This document shows positions 19,307 to 33,851 of a stretch of DNA of 64,000 nucleotides, piece after piece. Location of the stretch: positions 62,001-126,000 of the forward strand of contig NZ_FQWZ01000002.1 of the NCBI RefSeq assembly GCF_900129825.1, read 5' to 3'. The notes beneath the pieces are model-generated. The model was not told where the DNA came from. It saw only the letters and a list, made by a program, of their open reading frames with translations, and did not search any database. Each line of letters opens with the position of its first letter. Position 1 is the stretch's first letter. This DNA is from Hydrocarboniphaga daqingensis (lineage in GTDB: Bacteria > Pseudomonadota > Gammaproteobacteria > Nevskiales > Nevskiaceae). The position numbers and the translations under genes are program-made.

Positions 19307-20365
19307 TCAAATCTTCGGCGTGTCGGCTTCTGCGGCAGCGGGCTCTTTGGGCGGCGGCTTCAGGCTGGTGCGCAGCTTCACCAATTGGTTGAGCAGCTCA
19401 AACCAGAACGAGGCGCCCGACGACAGCGCCAGCGCCGTCAGCAGCAGGCCTACGAGTTTCTTCAACGTCACGCCGATCGAAGCCTCGCGGCCGAAACAGC
19501 GCTGGAACTCGCTGGCCTGCCAACCAAGCGGCAGCCCCAGCGATTCGGCGATCTGCCGGTTGCCGCGAATCAGCTCCAGCTGAGCGGCGATGTCGCCGCT
19601 GCGAAGGTCGTGCTCCGGTGGCGCCGTCGGTGCAGGATCAGCAGCGTCGGCGGCCGAGGCGTCTAGCTGAGTCCCGGTGGTGGACGCTGCCGCGTCGGCA
19701 GCGGGCGCGTCAGCGTCGGCGGCCACCTGATCCGATCGCTGCTCGATGTACTGCGCAGCACTGTCGGCGATGCGATCGGCCAGCAGCGGGTCCATCGACA
19801 GATTGCTGACGATCTGGATCGAATCGACATTGGCCACGACGGCCAGCAGCAGGCCGATTCCAAGCAGCACCGCGCGCGCATAGCGGCCGAACCAGCCGCC
19901 GACGCGATCCATCGAGGCATTGAAATGCGCCACGATCGCCGCTTCCAGCGCTTGCACCTGGCTCTCGCCTTCGGCCACCGGACGCTGGCCGACCAGCCGC
20001 TGCGCAAACGCACGCAGCTGGACGAACGGATCGGTCGTCGCGGCCTCGGGGTCGGCGTCTTCGGCCAGCATCAGCACCGCGCGCGCGAAATGCTCGGGCG
20101 GAATGTATGAAGGCAGCGCATGCGCGCGCTCGGAGAACTCACCTTCGTACAGGCTGTTGATCAGCGGATGTTCGTAGAAGCGACGCAGGTCGGCGGCCAC
20201 ATCCGGCGACCGGTGCCGGAGGATCTCCTTGATGCCGCGTGCGAGCAGTTTGCCGCGCTGACGGATCAGCCCCTCCAGCAGCTCGAATAGCGCCGATGCG
20301 ATCGTGCTGAAAATCAGATAGATCAGCGTCAGGCCGATCAACACATTGAGCAGCTGCAGGATCAT
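19307..20365 (-). CDS. conserved multi-pass membrane protein of unknown function
   Basis: The 352-residue protein begins with a strong transmembrane helix (LLNVLIGLTLIYLIFSTIAS) running into a basic amphipathic stretch (LIRQRGKLLARGIKEIL). A soluble domain (about 40-165) follows, then a second helix (ARAVLLGIGLLLAVVANVDS), an acidic Ala/Asp-rich linker (about 230-270) and a third helix near the C-terminus (LKKLVGLLLTALALSSGASF), with a Pro/Lys tail. GGAG precedes the ATG. The start overlaps the upstream gene's stop as ATGA. I do not recognise a characterised family. Co-translation with a coiled-coil membrane protein and a GH19 enzyme suggests one envelope-associated module. Confidence 0.75.
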   Translation of the reverse strand: MILQLLNVLIGLTLIYLIFSTIASALFELLEGLIRQRGKLLARGIKEILRHRSPDVAADLRRFYEHPLINSLYEGEFSERAHALPSYIPPEHFARAVLMLAEDADPEAATTDPFVQLRAFAQRLVGQRPVAEGESQVQALEAAIVAHFNASMDRVGGWFGRYARAVLLGIGLLLAVVANVDSIQIVSNLSMDPLLADRIADSAAQYIEQRSDQVAADADAPAADAAASTTGTQLDASAADAADPAPTAPPEHDLRSGDIAAQLELIRGNRQIAESLGLPLGWQASEFQRCFGREASIGVTLKKLVGLLLTALALSSGASFWFELLNQLVKLRTSLKPPPKEPAAAEADTPKI

Positions 20366-21585
20366 CGCGGGCTCCGGGCAGCGAGCGTCGGTGCCGGCCA
20401 CCAGACTTCGATCACGCCGGTGTCGACACGGCCTTGAAAGCGCGGCTGATACGCCAGCCGAACATCGGCTGCCGCGCTGCCGCCACCGCAGCGCCCCGAT
20501 ACGAGCGCCTGCTGCATCAACTCGGCTGCCGGCAGATCGGCCGGGTAGGTGTAGCGAATCTCCAGACGTCGCGGCGAGCGCGACGCGCCCACCGTCTCGA
20601 TGCCGGGCGACTTGAACGGCGGCTGCGCATTCAGCGCAGCGCGCAGCACTTCGGCGTCGGCGATGTCGTCGGCCTGAGGCACTTGAATGAACACCCGGAT
20701 GCGCGGCGTGCCCTGCGCAGGACGGCCGATCGTGCAGGCCGGTGGCGCCGAGGCCGGCGCGGATGCGGGCATAGCCGGTGGTGGCGCGGTAGGTGCTGCG
20801 GGTACTGCGGCGACCGGCGCAGGACCGGATGCCGGCACGCCGTCTCGCGGCTTTGGCGCCGCACTGGGACCGCGAGGCGCCGCTGCCGCGACCTCCGGCA
20901 ACTCGGCGCTCACACGCCGACGCAGCGCATCGAGATCGGTTTGCGCCTTGGCTAGCTGCGCGCGCAGCTGCGCAAGATCAGCAGGCGAGGCGCCGGCGCC
21001 CGGCGTCGCGGCCGCCGTTTTGCATTCGTCTCTTGCATAGCGAACGGCGGCCGAAAGCCGCTTGGGCGCTGGCTCCTGTTGCGAGGGCATCATCTGCTCC
21101 AGCTCACCGAACCAGTCGTCGATGCGCGCCGGTGACGAGCACTGGCACACGCGCAGCTGCTCGTCGTCGCTGCGACGCAAGCGCATCGCCGCATACAGGA
21201 TCGCGCGCGTCCGATCCGTCACCGACTGATTGACCAGTTGCGAGGCGGCGAACATCAAGCGCGTGCAGAACTCGTGCTCGGTCACCACGCGCTGGCTCCC
21301 GACCCATCGCTCCTGCGGCTGGGCGACAACCAGCGCCTTCTGCAGCGCCGCTGCCGTGGACTCGTCGGCCTGGACGCTGAGCGCGCGCTGGCGTTCGGAC
21401 GCTTCTTTGTCGCGCGCCGCGCGACTTTCCTTCAGCGCCTGCTGCTCGGCATGGCGCTGCTCGTCACGCTGCCGCTCCTGCTGGCTTTGCTGGTAGATGC
21501 CGGCGACCACCGGGGCCATAGCCGCCAGCACGGCCACGATGCGCGTGTTGCTGCCGAAGCGGCTGGCACCGGCGCGGTCCGACAT
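20362..21585 (-). CDS. membrane-anchored coiled-coil protein with C-terminal LytR_C-like domain
   Basis: The 407-residue product has an N-terminal transmembrane helix (TRIVAVLAAMAPVVAGIY), a highly charged coiled coil (QQERQRDEQRHAEQQALKES onward), and a middle helical region with Cys residues (FCTRLMF, LRVCQCSS). A Pro/Ala-rich linker leads to a compact C-terminal domain (IRVFIQVPQADDIADAEVLR to LEIRYTYPADLPAAELMQQA). That last part resembles the small alpha/beta domain at the end of LytR/CpsA/Psr proteins, a match by eye only. I prefer the ATG at 21583-21585 over a TTG nine codons upstream. It is the first gene of the GH19 cassette; its function is unknown. Confidence 0.7.
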   Translation of the reverse strand: MSDRAGASRFGSNTRIVAVLAAMAPVVAGIYQQSQQERQRDEQRHAEQQALKESRAARDKEASERQRALSVQADESTAAALQKALVVAQPQERWVGSQRVVTEHEFCTRLMFAASQLVNQSVTDRTRAILYAAMRLRRSDDEQLRVCQCSSPARIDDWFGELEQMMPSQQEPAPKRLSAAVRYARDECKTAAATPGAGASPADLAQLRAQLAKAQTDLDALRRRVSAELPEVAAAAPRGPSAAPKPRDGVPASGPAPVAAVPAAPTAPPPAMPASAPASAPPACTIGRPAQGTPRIRVFIQVPQADDIADAEVLRAALNAQPPFKSPGIETVGASRSPRRLEIRYTYPADLPAAELMQQALVSGRCGGGSAAADVRLAYQPRFQGRVDTGVIEVWWPAPTLAARSPR

Positions 21586-21814
21586 GTCAGCAGCGGACGC
21601 CGCAATAGCCAAACAAATCGCGCTCGAACCCTATCGAGCCGCCGCCGCGGGCTGCAATATTGCAAAGCCCCGAACCCTGGCGCTTCATGCCCCGCTCCCT
21701 GTCTTGTCGACCGGTCGAGGCTGCGCGCCGCCAAACCGCCGCACAACCGCATAAACGCGGAAAATGTGGCCCCGTTCACAGTTTGCTCAAAGACCCGCCC
21801 GGAGCGCCGTCCCC

Positions 21815-22537
21815 ATGCAGAGCTTTCGCTACTACGACTTCTTCGTCGGCGGCGTCGTCGCCGTGTTGCTGTGTTCCAACCTGATCGGCCCGGGCAAAGT
21901 CTGCGAATTCGACTTTCCGCTGATCGGCACGATGGCGTTTTCGGCCGGCAACCTGTTCTTTCCGATCGGCTACATCTTTGGCGACGTGCTGACCGAGGTC
22001 TACGGCTTTGCACGTGCACGGCGCGCGATCTGGGCCGGCTTTGCCGCGATGATCTTCGCCACGGTGATGACCTATGTCGTGCTGGCGATGCCGGTGGCCG
22101 ACGACCCCTACAACCGCGTGCTGCAGCCGGCGCTGGAGACGGTGTTCGGCAACACCTGGCGCATCGTCGCCGGCAGCATCGTCGCATACTGGGTCGGCGA
22201 CTTTCTGAACTCGATCGTGATGGCCAAGATGAAGGTCTGGACCCAGGGCAAGCACCTGTGGTCGCGAACGATCGGCTCGACGATGGTGGGCCAATTCGCC
22301 GACTCGGCGTTGTTCTACCCGATCAGCTTTCTCGGCATTTGGACCACCAAGGCTCTGGTCAGCGCGATCCTGTTCAACTTCGTGTTCAAGGTGCTGGTCG
22401 AGATCGTGTTCACGCCGGTCACCTACGCCGTCGTCAATCGCTTGAAGCGCGTCGAGGGCGTCGACACCTTCGACGTCGACACCAGCTTCAACCCGTTCTC
22501 GCTGAAGGACGAGGGCGAGCGCCGCAGCGCCGCCTGA
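21815..22537 (+). CDS. yhhQ: queuosine precursor transporter (VUT family, YhhQ)
   Basis: YhhQ/VUT proteins import 7-cyano-7-deazaguanine for tRNA queuosine. The 240 residues contain about six helices. Signature segments are SAGNLFFPIGYIFGDVLTEV, YGFARARRAIWAGF, IVAYWVGDFLNSIVMAKMKV and TIGSTMVGQFADSALFYPIS. GGAG lies ten bases before the ATG at 21815. I looked for a preQ1 riboswitch upstream and saw no convincing signature. It is convergent with pyrF across 27 bases. Confidence 0.92.
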   Translation: MQSFRYYDFFVGGVVAVLLCSNLIGPGKVCEFDFPLIGTMAFSAGNLFFPIGYIFGDVLTEVYGFARARRAIWAGFAAMIFATVMTYVVLAMPVADDPYNRVLQPALETVFGNTWRIVAGSIVAYWVGDFLNSIVMAKMKVWTQGKHLWSRTIGSTMVGQFADSALFYPISFLGIWTTKALVSAILFNFVFKVLVEIVFTPVTYAVVNRLKRVEGVDTFDVDTSFNPFSLKDEGERRSAA

Positions 22538-22564
22538 GCCGGCACGCGACCGCGCGCCGCGCCG

Positions 22565-23278
22565 CTACAGCGCGGCCGCGATCTCGGCCTGCACGGCCAG
22601 CGCCATCGCACGTGGATCGGCCGCATCGCGGATCGGGCGCCCGACGACCAGATAATCGGCGCCGGCCTTGATCGCGGCGGCCGGCGTCATCACCCGCTTC
22701 TGATCGGCGACGACGCGGTTTTCGACCGGGCGGATGCCGGGCGTCACGCAGATCAGCTCACGTGGCGCTTCGAGCCGCAGCCGCTCGACTTCGAGCCCCG
22801 ACGACACCACGCCGTCGCAACCGGCCTGCAATGCGCGTCGCGCACGCGACAGCACCAGTGTGGGGATGTCGCAGGCAAAGCCCAGATCGTCGAGATCGCC
22901 TTGATCGAGGCTGGTCAGCGCCGTCACCGCCAGCACCTTGGTATCGCCGGTCTTGGCCGCCGCCGCCGCCTGCATGATCGACTGGTTGCCGTGGATCGTG
23001 CAGAAGTCGGCGCCACGCTCGGCCAGATTGCGCACCGCGCGCGCCACCGTTTCCGGAATGTCGAAGAACTTCAGATCGACGAACACCTTTTTGCGCTGCG
23101 ACTGCTTGAGCCAGTCGAGCAGCTCGAAGAAGCCCGGCGCCATGCACAGCTCCATGCCGATCTTGTAGAAGCTGACCGCCTCACCCAACTGCCCGACCAT
23201 CGCCCGCGCCGCATCGGCATCGGGAACGTCGAGCGCGACGATCAGGCGGTCTTGGGCGGGAATCTGGGCGCGGGTCAT
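22565..23278 (-). CDS. pyrF: orotidine 5'-phosphate decarboxylase
   Basis: PyrF makes UMP, the last step of de novo pyrimidine synthesis. The 237-residue TIM barrel shows LIVALDVPDADAA, the catalytic VFVDLKFFDIPETVARAV with its Asp-Lys pair, a TALTSLDQGD strand, and the phosphate-binding VTPGIRP and ADYLVVGRPIRDAADP. Length and motifs are those of proteobacterial group 1 PyrF. It is downstream of and on the same strand as the methyltransferase gene, 107 bases away. Confidence 0.97.
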   Translation of the reverse strand: MTRAQIPAQDRLIVALDVPDADAARAMVGQLGEAVSFYKIGMELCMAPGFFELLDWLKQSQRKKVFVDLKFFDIPETVARAVRNLAERGADFCTIHGNQSIMQAAAAAKTGDTKVLAVTALTSLDQGDLDDLGFACDIPTLVLSRARRALQAGCDGVVSSGLEVERLRLEAPRELICVTPGIRPVENRVVADQKRVMTPAAAIKAGADYLVVGRPIRDAADPRAMALAVQAEIAAAL

Positions 23279-23385
23279 GAGATCGGGGCATCGGCGGCGG
23301 AATCGGGGCGCCTATGTTCGCACGGCACCTCAGGGCGTCGCTCGTGTTCGGCGGAGCCGTGCACCCGAGTTTCGCGCCGCAACCG

Positions 23386-24506
23386 CTACTGCTTCTGCAG
23401 GACGACGACGTCCTGATGGTTGCCGACGACGCCCGGCACGATCGCCATGACGTTGAAGTACCGGCTCCAGTTTTGTTGATGTACTTTTCGGTGTGGAACA
23501 CGTTGCGGTAGTAGTCGGCGCTGTTTTTGATCTGATGGGCGAGATCGTGGTTGCCGCCACCGTCCATGAAGCCGGACTGGACCCAGGTGGCGAACGCCGC
23601 TTCCGACTGACCCGACCGGCAAATCGTGAACGCACCGTGCGTGGTCATCAGCAAGATCGCGCTCGGCTTTGCAATGCGGGCCAGTTCCCGGAGCCATAAG
23701 TTCTGGTCGGCCTCGCTCAGATGGGTGAATACCGATACGCCGATCATCAGATCGAAGGAGGCATCGGCAAGCGGAGTCGGCGGCATCAGATCGATGTGGT
23801 GAAAGCGGCCGAACGGGATGTTCGCTGCACACCAGGCCACGTTGTCGGCATCGATGTCGATGCCGGTGACGGTTTGCATTGGATCCGGCTTGAAATGACG
23901 AAGTACGCGCGAACACCCGCAGCCCCAGTCGAGGATGGCCGGGAAATCGGTGTAGCGACGCCCGAACTGCTGCTGCAGGATCGCTTCGAACTTCTTGTAG
24001 GTCGACAAACCTTCAAGCCGAAACGCGCCCTCGTCGCTGCCACCGTGGACTCGCGCACGGCGAAACGGCTCGGGGAGCGGAAAGCGGTCCGGCGCGGTCG
24101 TGTGGTAGTAGGCATGCAAGTCGTAGAACGGCTTGCCCGTCTGCAGGTCGAGATAGTCGAACCGGTATTCGTCGCGGTCCGACTCCAGAATGCGGCTGCG
24201 GCACAGGAAGCCCGATAGCCGGGCATCGTCAGCGAACCAGAACAGGTCGCCGATATCGGGGCGCCCGATCGGATAAGTCGTGCTATCGAACGGCCGGCCA
24301 TTGATTGAGAACGACGTGGGCCCGGAGCGCCGACCTGCGGGAATCGCCCATCCGCGGATTCCGATCGTGCCGCGATCGATGCTGACGAAGTCGACGCACC
24401 ACGGCGGGAAGCGCATCAAGTCGCTCAAGGATTGACGATGCGATATCGACGGTGGGGTCGCCGGCCGCTCGCCGAACAGTGCACGGACTCGCTGAGCGAA
24501 CGTCAT
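23386..24506 (-). pseudogene. class I SAM-dependent methyltransferase with a single-base frameshift near the 3' end
   Basis: The product has an N-terminal beta-rich region (about 40-150, SIDRGTIGIRGWAIPAGRR) and a Rossmann methyltransferase core with ILDWGCGCSRVLRH (motif I), VTGIDIDADNVAWC and FDLMIGVSVFTHLSEADQNL. After YINK the reading frame breaks at a run of four A (minus strand; T at 23471-23474). The current frame gives an unrelated tail running into pyrF, to base 23181. Adding one base restores INKNWSRYF, NVMAIVPGVVGNHQDVVVLQ and a stop at 23386, which is the ending expected of this family. It may be a recent mutation, a homopolymer sequencing error or slippage. The substrate is unknown; related enzymes often sit in glycan clusters. 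Confidence 0.75.
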
Positions 24507-24729
24507 TGAGGTAGACCACCGATCGTGTGAAATCAAACGGGACAAACGTAGACCGTCGCCGGCCGCCGTGACGGCAACAAGTCCGCTGCCGGCTGCCGCA
24601 GAACGGCAGCCTTCTTCGACGGTGCTTGCACCGACCTGCCGGCAGTCTCGTTTGGATCGACCGAATATTCGCGGACCCAGCGCACAAACACGCTGCCGAC
24701 GTGCCCGGGCTGGACGGCAGAGCGCCTGG

Positions 24730-27035
24730 TTACAGCGGCGAAAACAGCGCCTCGAGATCGGCTTCGTCGAAGCGCAGTTCGGTGGTGGCGCCGCCTTCGA
24801 ATACCGCGCGCGCGAGTTCGGCTTTGCGCGCTTGCAGGGCCTGGATTTTTTCTTCGACGGTGCCGGCACAGATCAGCCGGTACACGAACACCGGCTTGTG
24901 CTGGCCGATGCGGTGGGCGCGGTCGGTGGCTTGTGATTCGACGGCCGGGTTCCACCACGGGTCGTAGTGGATCACCGTGTCGGCCATCGTCAGGTTCAGT
25001 CCGACGCCACCGGCTTTCAGGCTGATCAGGAACACCGGCACTTCGCCGTCCTGGAAGCGCTGCACCAGTTCTTCGCGATGACGCGAGGCACCGGTCAGCA
25101 TCAGATAGCCGATCTTGGCGGCGTCGAGCGCTTGGGCGATCAGTTCCAGCATTTCGGTGAACTGCGAGAACACCAGCACGTGGCGGCGCTCGTCGGCGAG
25201 GCCGCGCAGCATCGTCAGCAGCAGATCGAGCTTGGCCGACTGCGGCACGCGCCGCGCACCGTCGAGCTTGACCAGGCGCGGGTCGCAGCAGACTTGGCGC
25301 AGCTTGAGCAGCGCGTCGAGCACGACGATGTTGCTGCCGCCGCTGCCGACCACTTCGCGGACGCGTTCGTGCTGTGCCAGCCGCAAGGTTTCGTACAGCT
25401 CGCGCTGACGGCCTTCCAACTCGACGCTGCGCAGGATTTCGATTTTGGGCGGCAGGTCGCCGAGCACGTCTTCCTTGCGACGGCGCAGCATCAGCGGTGC
25501 GATGCGCGCATTGAGCCGGTCGCGTACTTCGGCGTCGCCGTGCTTTTCGATCGGCGTGCGGAAGTGACGCACGAAACGCTTTTCGTCTCCGAGCAGTCCG
25601 GGCTCGACCGCGTCGAACTGAGCCCATAGTTCGCCGAGATGATTCTCCAGCGGCGTGCCGGTCATCCCGATGCGGCGCCGCACGCGCAGCGCGCGCACGG
25701 CGCGTGCGGCTTGCGTGCGCGCGTTCTTGATCGCCTGTGCCTCGTCGAGCACCAGCAGCGCGAAGTAGATGCTGCGCAGCGCTTCGGTATCGCGGCCCAG
25801 CAGCGGATACGTGGTGATGACGATGTCGACGTCGAGCATCGCGGCAAAGTGCTTGCGCCGATCATTGCCGTGCAGCACCAGCACGCGCAGCGCGGGAGCG
25901 AAGCGCTGCGCTTCGGCGCGCCAGTTGCCGACCAGGCTGGTCGGGCACACGACCAGCGCCGGACCGGCGTCGTCGCCGAGCCGGCCGCGCTGCTTCTCGA
26001 CCAGCAGATGCGCCAGCACCTGCACGGTTTTGCCCAGGCCCATGTCGTCGGCGAGGATGCCGCCCAGGCCGGCGTCCGCCAGGAAGTTGAGCCAGCCCAG
26101 GCCTTCGCGCTGATACGGCCGCAGTTGGGCATTGAAGCCGGTCGGTGCGTCGGCCGGTGCTCTCGCTTGCCGCAACTGCTCGATGCTGTCACGCAGCGCC
26201 TCGCCACCCTGGCGCAGCACGCCGCTGCGCTCGATCTCGTCGAGCACGCGCCCTTGCAGCCGGCTCAGCCGCAGGGACTCGCCATGCTCGACGCGGCCGT
26301 CGGCGTGGTCGAGCCATTCCAGCAGCGGTTCGAGCAGCGCGCGCAAGCGCGCCAGCCGCAGCGGAATGCGGCGACGCTCGTCGATGGCGACGATCCACAC
26401 CGCGTCTTCGGGCTCGTGCCGCACCGGCTTGCGCGGGAAGGTCGGATCGACGATCAGCTTGCGCAGGATCGGCAGCAGGTCGACGCGCTCGCCGCCGACG
26501 TCGATGCCCAGGCTCAGGTCGAACCACTGGTTGCCGCCGTCGACGACGTCGGCGCGCCAGGCATCGGGCTCGGCGGTCATCGAATACGGAAAGCGCGGAT
26601 CGAATTCGAGCCGGAAGCCGGCAGCAGTCAAGCGCGGCAGCAGGATCAGCCAGTGATCGGCATCGGCCAGCTCGTCACGGCCGCGTTCGAACACGTAGTC
26701 GCCGACCGCAAATCCCGGCGGGCGCGGCCGGATGCGCGTCGAGATCAGCTGCGCATTGGTCAGACGCAGCGCTTCGAGCCGTTCGCGCGCGTCGTTCTCG
26801 ATCGACCGGCGCCGGACGATCTCGTAGACGCGCCCGCCGTCATCGCCGCGCTCGTGCGCCGGGCCTTCGGCCGGCAAGCGCCAGCCGGCGTAGTCGAATG
26901 TCAGCCGCGCACACGCACAGTGCGAGCGCACGACGGCCTGGCGCACGCTGCGCTGCACTTCCTGCATGCGCAGCCGCAGCACCGGCGTCGGGTCGGCTTC
27001 GATCAGCGTCGGCTCGTTATCGCTGACGGCGCTGC

Positions 27036-27039
<4 letters not shown>
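24730..27039 (-). CDS. SNF2-family DEAD/DEAH-box helicase
   Basis: This Swi2/Snf2-type ATPase has 769 residues. The N-terminal half (to about 290) is family-specific and probably a substrate-recognition region. The ATPase follows: QLRPYQREGLGWLNFL, GGILADDMGLGKTVQVLAHL (Walker A), LLVLDEAQAIKNA (DEAQ), GMTGTPLENHLGELW, then LVFSQFTEMLELI, LKAGGVGLNLTMADTVIHYD and ATDRAHRIGQHKPV. The ATG at 27037-27039 overlaps the hrpA stop as ATGA, so the two helicases are co-translated. Bacterial members are linked to transcription recycling (RapA-like) or DNA transactions; which applies here is not clear. Confidence 0.92.
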
Positions 27040-32138
<5,099 letters not shown>

Positions 32139-32251
32139 AGCAGGTATCGTTCAGGCTGAAAAAGGCAGGCTGCAAACGCCTAGCCGGCCATTGTCCACCG
32201 TCAACGCTGCCAGATGCCAGCGATCCCACCCCGACCCGAGCCCCATCCGCC

Positions 32252-33082
32252 GTGAACCGCTGCCTCAAAATTGCCGTCTGCCTGAGCCTGGTGCTGATCA
32301 GCGCCGGCTGCGGCCGGGTCGGCCTGGTCTACAACCGGCTCGACACGCTGGCGCGGCTGCAGCTGGGACGCTATATCGACCTCGACGCCGCGCAGAAAGC
32401 CCAGTTCGACCAGCAGTTCGACGCGCTGTGGCGCTGGCACCGCAGCGAGCAGCTGCCGCGCTACGCGGCCGAGCTGCGGCAGCTACAGACGCTGGCGCTG
32501 ACGCCGATCAGCCCGGCGACGCTGCAGCCACTCGGCGACCAGCTGCGCCGACACGCGCGGACGCTGACCGCCGAAACCCTGGCGGCGCTGGCGCCGACGC
32601 TGGCCAGCTTGCGCGACGATCAGGTCCGCGCGCTGCTGGCCAAGCTGGCTGACGACCGAGAGCGCCAAGCGCGCAAGCAAGCCCGGCTCAGCGATGCGAA
32701 ATGGCGCGAGCAACGCGCCGATACCGCGATCGACCGGCTCGACGACTGGGCGGGCTCGGTGACGCCCGCGCAGCGCCAGCGGATCGAGGCCTGGGCAGCA
32801 CAGCTACAGCGCGACGACGATCAGGACGATGCCCGTGACCAGGTCGGGCGCCAACAGTTCGAGGCGCTGCTGCGGCAGCGCCGGGAGCCGGGCTTCAGCG
32901 ACCGGCTCGTGGGTTTTGCATTGGCGCCGTTCGACGAGCCGGAGCCGGACGCCACCCGCGATCGGACGCGGCAACTGCTGGCCGACCTCAGTGCGCTGGC
33001 CACACCGCGTCAACGCGAGCATCTGGCGCGGCGGCTGGGCGAGCTGGCCGACGAACTGGACGCGCTGGCGACGTCGCGCTGA
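32252..33082 (+). CDS. DUF6279 family lipoprotein
   Basis: The 276-residue lipoprotein has a signal ending in ISAGC (Cys at about 20), then the family-typical VGLVYNRLDTLARLQLGRYI and DLDAAQKAQFDQQFDALWRW HR region. The rest is almost entirely charged alpha-helix, including FEALLRQRREPGFSDRLVGF. The function of the family is unknown; it is likely an outer-membrane-attached helical protein. It starts with GTG at 32252. It is divergent from hrpA and convergent with yceH (19 bases). Confidence 0.82.
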   Translation: MNRCLKIAVCLSLVLISAGCGRVGLVYNRLDTLARLQLGRYIDLDAAQKAQFDQQFDALWRWHRSEQLPRYAAELRQLQTLALTPISPATLQPLGDQLRRHARTLTAETLAALAPTLASLRDDQVRALLAKLADDRERQARKQARLSDAKWREQRADTAIDRLDDWAGSVTPAQRQRIEAWAAQLQRDDDQDDARDQVGRQQFEALLRQRREPGFSDRLVGFALAPFDEPEPDATRDRTRQLLADLSALATPRQREHLARRLGELADELDALATSR

Positions 33083-33101
33083 GCGCCAACGTCGCCGCGA
33101 C

Positions 33102-33746
33102 TCAGGACAGCTGACGCTCCAGCTCGGCGACGCGGGCTTCGAGCGCCTCTATGCGCTCGACCAGCTGCGCCACCAGCGTCGCATTGCCGCCGCCGCTGCT
33201 CGCTGACGACGCGCCGGCCGGTGCATCGGCCACGGAAGGGATCGCCGACTCGCCGCACAGCAAGTGCGCAAACCGCACCGCCGCCTGGCCCGGCGCCCGA
33301 GGCAGTTGCTTGACCAGCGGACGCGCGCGATCGGCCAGATCATCGAGCGCGGCCTGAACTCCATCCGCTTCGGCCGGGCCGCCGAGTGCCGAGGCGTTGC
33401 TGCGGATTTCGGCAATCGTCTGCGGGCCCCGCAGCATCAGCGTCGCCAGCACGGCGGCGATGCCCGGCTTGAGCAGCAACTGATGCGGAAACTGCTGGCG
33501 CCATTTGACGGCGCGGCCGCTGGTTTCGTCGCGCTTGACCAGGCGCTGCTGTTCCAGCGTGTTCAGCGCCGCACCGACGTCGCCTTCGGTCAGGCTCATC
33601 ACGGGATAGCGCGAGTTCTTCTGGTTGGCGGCCAGCATCACGCCGTTCTGCGTCATCGGGTAGTACTGCGGCGTGGTGATCGATTTTTCGAACAAGCAGG
33701 CCAGCACGCGGGCTTCGTTCAAGGACAGCAGCAGATCGGTCGACAT
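33102..33746 (-). CDS. yceH: YceH family protein (DUF480)
   Basis: DUF480/YceH proteins are tandem winged-helix proteins of unknown role. The 214 residues match E. coli YceH in length. The first winged helix holds LSLNEARVLACLFEKSITTP and YYPMTQNGVMLAANQKNSRY; the second holds GIAAVLATLMLRGPQTIAEI. A C-terminal coiled coil (LVAQLVERIEALEARVAELE) follows a Ser/Gly-rich linker. The ATG at 33744-33746 gives MSTDLLLSLNEARV, the expected N-terminus; longer in-frame starts are not family-like. Confidence 0.9.
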   Translation of the reverse strand: MSTDLLLSLNEARVLACLFEKSITTPQYYPMTQNGVMLAANQKNSRYPVMSLTEGDVGAALNTLEQQRLVKRDETSGRAVKWRQQFPHQLLLKPGIAAVLATLMLRGPQTIAEIRSNASALGGPAEADGVQAALDDLADRARPLVKQLPRAPGQAAVRFAHLLCGESAIPSVADAPAGASSASSGGGNATLVAQLVERIEALEARVAELERQLS

Positions 33747-33851
33747 GGAGGAGCGCACGGATAAGGGATCGGCGCGGATGCTACTCCGTCGGGTCGCTAA
33801 AGTTTCAAACGCCAGCGCCGATAGCCGACTACATCCCACTATCTCCGGTGT

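Noticed and set aside
21586-21814. preQ1 riboswitch before yhhQ
   Set aside because: I searched for the conserved loop and pseudoknot signature and found none; only a short GCAATATTGC palindrome stands out.
23181-23385. C-terminal extension of the methyltransferase overlapping pyrF
   Set aside because: It arises after the frameshift. The sequence is Arg/Ser-rich, unrelated to methyltransferases and antisense-like in composition.
24507-24729. Possible small gene between the SNF2 helicase and the methyltransferase
   Set aside because: Open frames here are Arg-rich shadows without a ribosome-binding site or family resemblance. I see nothing else in the gap.
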